From: Siphonodentalium dalli
Lineage: Eukaryota; Mollusca; Scaphopoda; Gadilida; Siphonodentaliidae
Assembly (NCBI GenBank): GCA_032622095.1
Contig: CP136063.1
Span: forward strand, 212,493,982 to 212,557,981
Length of the DNA: 64,000 nucleotides
Direction: 5' to 3'
Each line of letters starts with the position of its first letter. Within the stretch, counting starts at the first letter, position 1. The notes under the pieces were generated by a model, which saw nothing but the letters and a program-made list of their open reading frames with translations, ran no database searches and was not told the DNA's origin. The translations under genes and the position numbers were made by a program. Below are positions 56,640-64,000 of the stretch, one piece after another.

Positions 56640-56940
56640 ATTGACACAGTCTGCTGATGTCACTATTTCCACTACTATTCTTTCCAATGTTTCTGAGACC
56701 CCTTGGATGGGGACTCTCCAGCTGCGTTGGGAGGCATGGATGCGATGGATGCTAGCGCCTCCCGGCCAGCCGGGGCCCCGCATCAGGAAACGCTCTTTTA
56801 GAGCTTTTGGATGAGGAAACGAACTCCAAGAAACAGTTGGTAGAAGATACCGCTGTTTCCGATGATTCCATTTCTGTTGATGATACTGGTTCGTCATCGA
56901 ATCCAGAAACCATCACTGCAGACACTGTATTATCTTTTCA
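56640..56940 (+). pseudogene. Degraded coding-like fragment, unidentified
   Basis: This GC-richer stretch reads like damaged protein code. SADVTISTTILSNVSETPWM is followed, after apparent frame shifts, by GGMDAMDASASRPAGAPHQE and then DEETNSKKQLVEDTAVSDDS. Codon-like composition and polar acidic content suggest the remnant of a retroelement gag or transposase N-terminal region, or a processed gene fragment. No domain was recognised. It lies in the intron between exons E and F. Confidence 0.35.
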
Positions 56941-57138
56941 TTTGTCTGTCATGACTCGTGTGCACAATTTTCCAGAACACCTGTACATAATTTTAGTATA
57001 TAAAGGGTTAAAAATATACGGGAACACTGTTAACAGCTCACCAGATTTTGTGATATTCACTAGCAGAATGAGAAATGTTAGTGTAGTGTTTAATGAAATT
57101 CACTGTTAAATGTTAAGAAAGAGTACCATAGCTATTAA

Positions 57139-57395
57139 CCCTTTCATGACAGGAGCTTCTTGAAATATTTTGAAAACCCTATGCTAATTTATGCGTTCTC
57201 TTATATATGCGAGTCTCCCATAGGGAGCCTCACATATATAAGAGAATGCACTGTCCGAACAATATTTACCTTGACCATGTAAGCCTGCATTCTCTTATAT
57301 ATGTTAGGCTCCCTATTAGAGAATCGCATATATAAGAGAATGCACTGGCACAGGGTCTTTATTGTTGTACCAGCGCAGCTCCTGTCATGAAACGG
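57139..57395 (+). mobile_element. Family C MITE (TTAA TSD), CATGACAGGAGC subtype
   Basis: TTAA at 57135-57138 and 57396-57399 bounds it. The ends are CCCTTTCATGACAGGAGC and GCTCCTGTCATGAAACGG. It has two complete palindromic modules joined by CAATATTTACCTTGACC. It ends 80 bases before exon F. Confidence 0.85.
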
Positions 57396-57475
57396 TTAAG
57401 GTATCTTTTCACATGTTACCAGTCAATGTCATCTTTTAATAATATATTGAAACCCCATTTATCTTTCTTTTATAG

Positions 57476-57563
57476 AAATCAGGTGCCAGCTGACAGTGAA
57501 GCTAACTTTCTCAGAAAAGCCGCAACTCTTGACACGTATGGAGTTGATCCACATCAAGTTAAG
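57476..57563 (+). CDS. frmd5: FRMD5-like exon F (F2-F3 linker and start of F3)
   Basis: The acceptor is ATCTTTCTTTTATAG and the donor is GTATGA. The 88 bases encode (T)[18 protein letters not shown] followed by [11 protein letters not shown]. The P-A-x-(S/A)-E-x-x-(F/Y)-L-x-x-A-x-x-L-x-x-YGVD-x-H block ends the F2 lobe and opens F3 in all 4.1/FRMD proteins. NFLRKA and TYGVDPH are particularly like FRMD5. It ends in phase 0. Confidence 0.92.
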
Positions 57564-57672
57564 GTATGATCATAAAACATTTGGTATAAAATGATTGCAT
57601 CTTGTTATTTATTTGGATTTTATGTGTGTGACCTCAACTCTGAATGAAATATTTTCTGACTCTTGCAATCAA

Positions 57673-57720
57673 ACCTTGAAATAGTGTGTCTGTCATTTGC
57701 AGAATGAGGCCCCCAGAGTG
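57673..57720 (+). mobile_element. Family A MITE, left terminal fragment
   Basis: AACCTTGAAATAGTGTGTCT and GTCATTTGCAGAATGAGGCC are followed by CCCAGAGTGAAAAC, after which similarity stops. Only the first ~45 bases remain. Confidence 0.6.
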
Positions 57721-58421
57721 AAAACAGGCTTCTTTCAAAATCACGGTCATGTGACATAAATTTCAGGTTACCTACCACCTTTTGTTATTGCTGCAACACA
57801 TGCCAAAATTGATTTTACTGAAATAAATGGTCATAAATCAGTGTGAAAATAGACATATCTAAGAATCTGAATTTGATATGACTGAAGACCAAACCTGGCT
57901 GCTGAATCTCAAATACAAAGTTCTCATAGCACCTCTCTCACCTTATCGACTCTGTCCAAATACGAGAATTTACAAGATTCTTATAAATTGGAGAAAATAC
58001 GTGTTCAATAATAATTTTGTCGCTGACAACACAGACTGATCAAATAATACCCGAATCATGTTCAAACCAGTTCATAAATAATGAGTTTCAGAAATAATTT
58101 TTCAGATTTGTGTGTGACTATTTTGTCTGGTTGTACCGTAGTATTATATCTCCTATTACAATGACATGTGAATGACACATTCCAGAGACAACTGATGCAC
58201 CGGATTGTTTTATATGATACAAGTTTCATGTTTTGCGCAGTAACTCGTTGGTAATATTAGATTAATTTAATAGCAGATGAAAATTAATTGGTATTTTGTC
58301 AGATGTGTTATTGGTAAGAGACACCACTGGTAGATATTGCTCATATATATGAACAAAATCTAGGGTTATGATAAATAGCCTTGATAATAATGTAACAATA
58401 CCTGAACCTTTGTATTTTCAG

Positions 58422-58510
58422 GATCAGAAAGGAAGTCCCATGTATCTGGGTATCACACACCAAGGTATCATGACCTTTCAAGGAAGCAGAAGAACACAAT
58501 TATACAAATG
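58422..58510 (+). CDS. frmd5: FRMD5-like exon G (FERM F3 lobe)
   Basis: The acceptor is TTTGTATTTTCAG and the donor is GTAGGT. The 89 bases encode DQKGSPMYLGITHQGIMTFQ followed by GSRRTQLYK and two bases of Trp. It corresponds to the first strands of the PH-like F3 lobe: a leucine-glycine pair, the G-(I/F)-x-x-(F/L)-QG turn and a basic stretch before the K-W. It begins in phase 0 directly after HQVK of exon F. Confidence 0.9.
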
Positions 58511-58544
58511 GTAGGTCATTAACCACTTATTTCTAAATAGATTT

Positions 58545-58640
58545 ACCTATTCTGTGATAAAGTATACATTGGAATAGTCTATTGTTTATCTGGAGGGATG
58601 CCCAGGAAATATTAGCAGACGACAGAGATGGTCAGACAGT
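58545..58640. mobile_element. Family D MITE fragment just 3' of exon G
   Basis: TACCTATTCTGTGATAAAGT, ATACATTGGAATAGTCTATT and TCTGGAGGGATGCCCAGGAA match the left third of family D. Confidence 0.45.
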
Positions 58641-59610
58641 ACAAGTTGCAACTTAACCTCTTTACTGATATATGTCAGTAGTCAGTACAGACGTAAAATA
58701 TCATGCTGTTGCTATACGTCCGTACTGTTTATGGACCTACTTCCAGCACACTAGCAGTTGGCCATTAATCAAAACTGGAACTCTGAGATTGGTGCATCGG
58801 AACAACTGTATCTTGAAATTTCAAACAGTTTTGATGTTCCACGATTGTGAATGATAATAGCGTTTATTGCACATTCCTAACCTTATTCCATTAAAAAAAA
58901 ACATTCTATTATGTTAAGAAACGTTTGTTGCATAACAGGAAATAGTGCCAGATGACCTTTGACTTCCGGTTTGGCATCTGTTTACATTCTGTACGCTATG
59001 TCTCAAAATACTATGCTTCCAATATTTTTTGAACAAACTATAATGAATGAAGTTGGAAAAGTTATGTCATTGAATATATGCCATTAAATACGCCAAAGAG
59101 TATTTATTTATCTGGGACTATTTCTTTGCACAGGCAAACACAGTTATGTGAAACGTCATCTCATGCCTTATAGAAGTCGATGTTAGTTTCGCGTCCCATT
59201 TCTTAATTTAAGTATGTTTTGTCAAGGTTTTCGATTATGTAATAAATAGAATGTATAACTTGTCCCCAGTTTATAGCAGAATTTACAAAATGAGTCCAGT
59301 AAATTGGACCATGTACGAGCTATCAACTCGGGACTCGTTGTAGATCCTCTATTTCTACTGAGTCAGTTTTATGGTTTTCGTGATATTCCTGTTATATTTT
59401 TCCACTTGAAAATTTCCATTACATCATCGGCCCAGCACTCGACGTCATAACGTCATTCGCAATGAATAGTTTAATTACACTATGCTTTTTAAAATAGTAT
59501 AAACATTTTAGAATCTTATTAAACTCCATCATAAGGACACTTGACAGTAGTAGGATGTCATATTGCATTCAAAGGGGGACAATCCATTATTATTTGCCTT
59601 TGCTCATAAA

Positions 59611-59750
59611 ATACATTAATGCCCTAAATAATCGACTCCTTAACAACAGCAGAATTATGGGTAATTTTTCAGGATTTAGTCGGAAATATGGCTTGTTGCC
59701 ATTCATCAGAAAGCTCTCCTGAAAATGAGAGATTAAGGAGTCGATTATAT
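59611..59750. mobile_element. Family B foldback MITE, truncated
   Basis: The left arm is intact from TACATTAATGCCCTAAATAA to TCATCAGAAAGCTCTC. Then CTGAAAATGAGAGATTAAGG jumps to the outer right arm, so most of the right arm is deleted. Confidence 0.7.
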
Positions 59751-59754
59751 TCTA

Positions 59755-60065
59755 CATTATCACCGAAAATTTCAAAGATATCGACCCTATCACTCCATAG
59801 AAAACATCGTCTGAACTACGCTCAATTGTAAATATTTACATCTCAATTCAGGACGCAACAATCGGCGATAAACTAACGCAAACGATTTACGCAAACGATT
59901 TCGCCATCTAGCTTCATTGCATTTAATTAATATTGAAGAATGACGGTGTGTGTTTTCAATTTGGATTAATATTCGTAAAAAAAAACTACGTTGAGCAAGA
60001 TTATTCTCCATTTCTATTTGCTCACCCTGCTGGAGTGTTTCACATCTCTTTAATAATTTCCTTTG
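59755..60065 (+). repeat. Family F dispersed repeat
   Basis: It gives the same series of words as 51475-51780 (CACTCCATAGAAAACATCG, CAATTGTAAATATTTACATC, ATCGGCGATAAACTAACG, GAATGACGGTGTGTG), with a duplicated AAACGATTTACGC word near 59880. It directly follows the truncated family B copy. Confidence 0.65.
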
Positions 60066-60233
60066 CTCATAAAATAGGCTGTAATTATTCAATAAAACTT
60101 TTCACTTGATGGCAGAGCAGGAACATTGGTTTCAAGGCAGACTGAAAGCGGTGAGGCATTTTTGATCGAGCTATTAAAAATATTTTCTGTACTGATCCTG
60201 CTGTCGTGATGACTATTGGTACTAACTGTTATT

Positions 60234-60870
60234 ATCTCCCGCCAAATTTAAAATTTGCGGGGGATATAGTAATGGGTTCCGTCCGTCCGTCTGTCCATCG
60301 TACCGTCTGTCGAGCCGTCCGTCTGTCCGTCCCGAATTTGTAAGAGTCATAACTTGAACAAATGTAAACATATTTCAAAGATTTGTGATATATGAGTTCA
60401 CCTGACCATTACCTAGAATGAGTTCGCAAGCCAGGTCTGGCCAGATATTTTTACCGGAGTTATTGGACTTTGTTTATTATTATTGTCGAATTTACCAAAT
60501 AGCAAATAGATGACGTCCCAGGGCTCATTTCCACAAATCTCAACGGATTTCAAAGATATTTGGTATATGAGTTCACCTGACCATTACCTAGAATGAGTTC
60601 GCAAGCCAGGTCTGGCCAGATATTTTTACCGGAGTTATTGGACTTTGTTTATTATTTTTGTCGAATTTACCAAATAGCAAATAGACGACGTCCCAGGGCT
60701 CATTTCCACAAATCTCAACGGATTTCAAAGATTGTTCGCAAGCCAGGCTTTTTGACAAAATCCCACCTCTTGTTTAGCGCATACTGAGAATGTAAACATT
60801 ATTGAGAATGCACTTCCCCAACTGCACAATTCGGCAGGGGATACCGCCGTCTGCGACTGCTTGTTTTAAG
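60234..60870 (+). mobile_element. Family E HINE-like element with two ~180-bp units
   Basis: The head is a hairpin (CCCGCCAAATTT/AAATTTGCGGGG) followed by a CCGTCCGTCTGTCC run. Units begin near 60368 and 60548 (CAAAGATATTTGGTATATGA, GTTCACCTGACCATTACC, AGCCAGGTCTGGCCAGAT, ACCGGAGTTATTGGAC, GACGTCCCAGGGCTCATT) and a third is partial. The tail is TTCGGCAGGGGATACCGCCG. Similar heads and tails are common in bivalve genomes as far as I recall. Confidence 0.65.
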
Positions 60871-60905
60871 TTATGTTTAGTAACTAACTCTCATCTTCAT
60901 TCTAG

Positions 60906-60969
60906 GAACATGGTTCGAAGACTTCTTATGGAGAGTAAAATGTTCATTGTACATGTTAACATATCAGAG
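60906..60969 (+). CDS. frmd5: FRMD5-like exon H (FERM F3 lobe)
   Basis: The acceptor is CATCTTCATTCTAG and the donor is GTGCGT. The 64 bases complete the Trp codon and encode NMVRRLLMESKMFIVHVNIS plus E. It corresponds to the W-x-x-V-x-x-L-x-(F/M)-E-x-(K)-x-F strand pair of the F3 lobe; FRMD5 has WNEVTKLKFEGKTFYLYV there. The local sequence is more diverged than in other exons (LLME for LKFE), but splice signals and phase fit. A 404-bp palindromic element starts 37 bases after the exon. Confidence 0.85.
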
Positions 60970-61006
60970 GTGCGTATCTCATGGTTCATCAACATTAGTA
61001 ATAATA

Positions 61007-61410
61007 TGTGACCCGCCATATCAAATCCAGTCGCAAGTCGGCATTTTTTTACCCTGTGCCAATGCATTCTCTTATATATGCGAGTCGACCATAGGTCGCC
61101 TCGCATATATAAGAGAATGCATTGACCTAACAATTTTTTATCATGTTTTTTAAATAAATGTTTCTTACAATTTTTGGACATAAAATAAAAAACCTTCATT
61201 ACCCTGCAGGGAGCCCCACACATATATAGAAGCATATAGAAGAGTGTCGTCTGCTCATGTTTGTCTGGGGCTTTGTATGGGTGAAATTATAAAATGCATT
61301 CTCATATATATGCAAGGCGACCTATGATCGACTCGCATATATAAGAGAATGCATTGGCACAGGGTAAAAAAAATCCCGACTTACGACTGCATTTGATATG
61401 GCGGGTCACA
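61007..61410. mobile_element. TIR element (TGTGACCCGCC ends, TA flanks) carrying the family C palindromic modules
   Basis: TA flanks TGTGACCCGCCATATCAAAT on the left and ATTTGATATGGCGGGTCACA on the right. The arms extend inward over CAGTCGCAAGTCGG to TACCCTGTGCCAATGC. Inside are two copies of the same module found in TTAA elements, one reading CGAGTCGACCATAGGTCGCC. The outer ends are unrelated to CCCTTT termini, so the module has moved between element types or been captured. Confidence 0.8.
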
Positions 61411-61633
61411 TATCAGCATATTCCCTCCCCACCAACCAATTACATTGAGAATATACTATATATGTGCTATACTACAAGTTTATTTAATTTTTACATTTTT
61501 TCTGTTCTGGGTTTTGAAATAATTATATCCTTTTGCTGTGCTGCATGTATGTATATATGGAATATTTAGGTGTTGAAAAAAAAAGCACCATTTTACAAGT
61601 TGCCAAATGTTTACATGGAGAGGCATAGTTTAA

Positions 61634-61883
61634 CCCTTTCTTTACTAAATGGATTCACCCACTCAGTTATAAAAGTATACATTGGAATGGTCTTTATAAA
61701 TTAAGAGGTGTGTTCAAGAAATGAAAGCAAATGACAGACATAAAAACAGATAATTCCATGAGTCATGTTCATTTCTGTGAAATGTTCAGATAATATGTTC
61801 AACAAACGGTTGTTGTTGAACTTATTATCTGAACATTTCCTAAGGGAACTATTCATCAATGAGTATTTAGTATAGAAAGAGTT
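61634..61883 (+). mobile_element. Family D MITE (TTAA-type), reference copy
   Basis: TTAA (61630-61633) precedes CCCTTTCTTTACTAAATGG. CAGTTATAAAAGTATACATT, AGAGGTGTGTTCAAGAAATG, TTCAGATAATATGTTCAACA, the mirror TGAACTTATTATCTGAACAT, TAAGGGAACTATTCATCAAT and TAGTATAGAAAGAG follow. The closing TTAA has become TTAT. The terminal CCCTTT class matches family C. Confidence 0.7.
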
Positions 61884-62093
61884 ATATAATAAAAGGATAG
61901 CATAGACCGACCTTGACCTTGAGGGAGGCAATTTTGGCATCTCATGGTGTCAATATCGTGATTGTTGATGTATTTTGAGGCTCACAGTATGGCTATTTCT
62001 TATTGTATCATGGACAATGTTACATCATAATGAAGGCTGATGATCTTAAGCATTTGTCCACGATGTACAGAAATACCTGCTGTGTTTTGTTAA

Positions 62094-62340
62094 CCTTTTC
62101 ATGATGGGAGCTGCGCTGGTACAGCATTAAATATCTTGTGCCAGTGCATGCTCTTATATATGAAAATCTCCCATAGGGAGCCTCTCATATATAAGGGGAT
62201 GCACTGGCTTACAAGGTAAAGGTAAATATTGTCAGGGCAATTTATTCTCTTATGTGAGACTATGGGAGATTTGTATATATAAGAGAATACATTGGCAAAG
62301 GATTTTCACAAAATCTCAGGAAGCTCTAGTCATTGAAGAG
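62094..62340 (+). mobile_element. Family C MITE (TTAA TSD), CATGATGGGAGC subtype
   Basis: TTAA at 62090-62093 and 62341-62344 bounds it. It has two diverged palindromic modules joined by TTACAAGGTAAAGGTAAATA, and ends ATCTCAGGAAGCTCTAGTC, ATTGAAGAG. It is the closest relative of the 1979-2240 copy. Confidence 0.8.
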
Positions 62341-62359
62341 TTAAAGCCTTCTACATATA

Positions 62360-62572
62360 CAGTAATGCCCTAATTAATCGATTTCTTAACCACAGCAGAA
62401 TTATGGGTAACTTTTCCGGATTTAGTCGGAAATATGGCTTGTTGCCATTCATCAGAAAGCTCTCCCCGAGAGCTTTCCGATGAATGGCAACAAGCCATAT
62501 TTCTGACTAAATCCTGAAAAGTTACCCATAATTCTGCTGTGGTTAAGGAGTCGATTACTTATGGCATTACTG
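62360..62572. mobile_element. Family B foldback MITE, full length (tandem copy 1)
   Basis: TA flanks a 213-bp copy starting CAGTAATGCCCTAATTAATC. It shares the unusual ATTTCTTAACCACAGCAG and GTAACTTTTCCGGATTTAG variants with its neighbour at 62591, so the two are sisters. The right arm differs (GATTACTTATGGCATTACTG). Confidence 0.9.
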
Positions 62573-62590
62573 TATAGCTATGGAATTGTA

Positions 62591-62803
62591 CAGTAATGCC
62601 CTAATTAATCGATTTCTTAACCACAGCAGAATTATGGGTAACTTTTCCGGATTTAGTCGGAAATATGGCTTGTTGCCATTCATCGGAAAGCTCTCACCGA
62701 GAGCTTTCCGATGAATGGCAACAAGCCATATTTCCGACTAAATCCGGAAAAGTTACCCATAATTATGCTGTGGTTAAGAAGTCGATTAATTAGGGCATTA
62801 CTG
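62591..62803. mobile_element. Family B foldback MITE, full length (tandem copy 2)
   Basis: TA flanks a 213-bp copy 18 bases after the previous one and in register with it. Its arms pair almost perfectly (CAGTAATGCCCTAATTAATC with GATTAATTAGGGCATTACTG), including the CCGGA variant on both sides. Confidence 0.9.
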
Positions 62804-64000
62804 TAGAGTTTGACATGGGATAGAAGTTAGACTTTTCTAGCATCCACCTTATTTGATGTCATTGACTTGAAATGAAGAAGGGATATATTTTAATGCCTTC
62901 ATAGCTCTTTAAGTATTGCTGAATTTTCCCGTAAGAAACGCTGTTTATAAAATAGTTTTGTGTTAAATTGATCAGTGTGTTAATCTTTGGAGACTGAACT
63001 TTTGGAACATTTGTTGTTCATTCCCATTTGTTTTCACAAGGCTTTGTTTAAAGGGGTACTGTATGCCATTTTCAATAAATTACTACCGGTGATATCAACA
63101 ATCTAATATCGATAATATATAGAAAACTAAGTAATTTGAGTCAAAGATGTATTCTGTAAACGTTCAGGTTAATAGGTTATCTTAAAATCAAAGTTAATAA
63201 TTTGATACAAATTTAAGTTATAAATTAAATTACGAATTTCCGTATACAAGACATAATCAAATTAATTCACGGATAGTGACACACATGATCGTGTAAAAAA
63301 TTATGTTGATACTGGGCGTAAACTCAAGCCACTCACTGTCTAGTGACTCTACAATGACTTAATGAGTAATTGGGACTAGTATGCATATAATATAACATTT
63401 AGTTATAACTGTCCAAAAATTACTCGACAATGACAATTGGTATTTTCGCATTCCGGCTAATCTGCCATCCGTAACATTACTTCGTACTCAACACACTTTC
63501 AAATAATGGAAATCTGGTTATCTTATTCTACAACTCAGAGAATAAAGAAACCAACAACAACATTGGGTACTGTATCCCTTTAATTTGATTTACAGTATCC
63601 ATTTAATTTACTTATTAACATAAATTGTCTGAATTTATCATCATGAATGCTTTGATGGGCTTTTAATTTCCACCTGTAGGAAGGCCTGGTTTCTGTTCAT
63701 CAGTATTTTATTTGTTACTCGCGTGTTACCGAATCAAAGCAAAGGCTTTAAAATTGTTAATATTTTTCACTGTTATTGCTCCCCAGGTTATAACATGTAT
63801 TGTATTTTTATTGTGAGTTTTAAAAGAATCACAATTATTTATCTAAATACACAATAACTTCGCTTTGTTATTTATAATTTGGCATATTTAGTATTTTGTG
63901 CTTTAATTTATTGATGTTGCTTTAATAAATACTATGGCATTTTTCAGATTGAATAAATATTTTGCCAGAAATTTCAATCTTCAGTATGATGATTAAAGAT
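62804..64000. other. Non-coding to the window end, nothing recognised
   Basis: This is AT-rich sequence. The next FRMD5-like exon (expected to encode an ACKHLWK-type helix) was searched for and not seen. An acceptor-like TTTTTCAG at 63948 is followed within a few codons by stops in the phase required. Confidence 0.4.

Larger units (their letters stand above)
18063..60969 (+). other. frmd5: FRMD5-like FERM-domain gene, visible part (8 exons)
   Basis: Eight exons join in frame (phases 0/0, 1/2, 2/1, 1/2, 2/1, 0/0, 2/1, then 0) into 229 codons with no stop. They cover the second half of the FERM F1 lobe, all of F2 and most of F3. Compared with remembered family sequences, [50 protein letters not shown] and FQGSRR fit FRMD5 best, FRMD3 next, then EPB41L4/L5 and PTPN3/4. 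FERM proteins tether membrane proteins to the cortical cytoskeleton; vertebrate FRMD5 is reported at cell-cell junctions. Introns are about 7.7, 14.4, 7.9, 5.3, 3.6, 0.86 and 2.4 kb. The start exon and the exons after F3 (the ACKHLWK-type helix and FA region) are not in the window as far as I can see. Confidence 0.85.

Noticed and set aside
63670-63760. Acceptor-like CACCTGTAG followed by GAAGGCCTGG
   Set aside because: The translation does not match any FERM segment and no donor gives a consistent exon.
63948-63999. Possible next FRMD5-like exon after TTTTTCAG
   Set aside because: The required phase meets a stop almost at once and the sequence lacks the expected CKHLWK-type helix.

Overview
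This window is AT-rich, intron-dominated metazoan DNA. Only one protein-coding host gene is visible. Eight short exons on the + strand (18063-60969), each with a 3' AG before it and a 5' GT after it and all with compatible phases, encode 229 codons of a FERM domain. From remembered family sequences the best match is FRMD5, with FRMD3 next closest. The exon carrying the start codon and the exons after the FERM F3 lobe were not found and should lie outside the window. No bacterial features, rRNA, CRISPR arrays or convincing tRNA genes were seen.

The organism is most likely a lophotrochozoan invertebrate, probably a bivalve mollusc. The evidence is indirect: large introns (0.9-14 kb), a very dense load of short palindromic non-autonomous DNA transposons, a tRNA-derived SINE with an (AATC)n tail, LINE 3' ends with (ATTG)n tails, and several 'pearl'/HINE-like elements built from a terminal hairpin, a (CCGT)n-type run and ~130-165 bp tandem units. 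The short palindrome TACATGTA is also conspicuously frequent.

Layout: 1-18062 is upstream of the first visible exon and is almost all repeats. It includes a LINE fragment split by a 1,031-bp transposon, a hAT-like element split by a HINE-like element, a 9-bp-TSD element and a GC-rich minisatellite. From 18 to 61 kb the FRMD5-like exons are separated by introns filled with repeat families named here A to F. Family A is a palindromic hAT-like MITE (8-bp TSD, ends CAAGCCTG). Family B is a 213-bp foldback (TA TSD, ends CAGTAATG). Family C covers TTAA-flanked piggyBac-like MITEs that carry a shared ~65-bp palindromic module. Family D is another TTAA-type MITE containing CAGTTATAAAAG. Family E is the HINE-like tandem-unit class. 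Family F is a ~300-bp dispersed repeat. The last 3 kb hold more of B, C and D and then sequence in which nothing was recognised.

The most informative content is the nesting, which gives target-site duplications and insertion order directly from sequence: A containing B containing C (24.7-25.8 kb), hAT inside hAT (29.2-31.0 kb), hAT inside A (47.3 kb), hAT inside another repeat (19.9-21.4 kb), SINE inside a TIR element (19.2-19.7 kb), and a DNA transposon inside a LINE ORF (4.5-6.1 kb). Two loci share the same B-C junction, which suggests that one MITE captured and mobilised a piece of another. Family identities are by eye; no alignment or database search was run.
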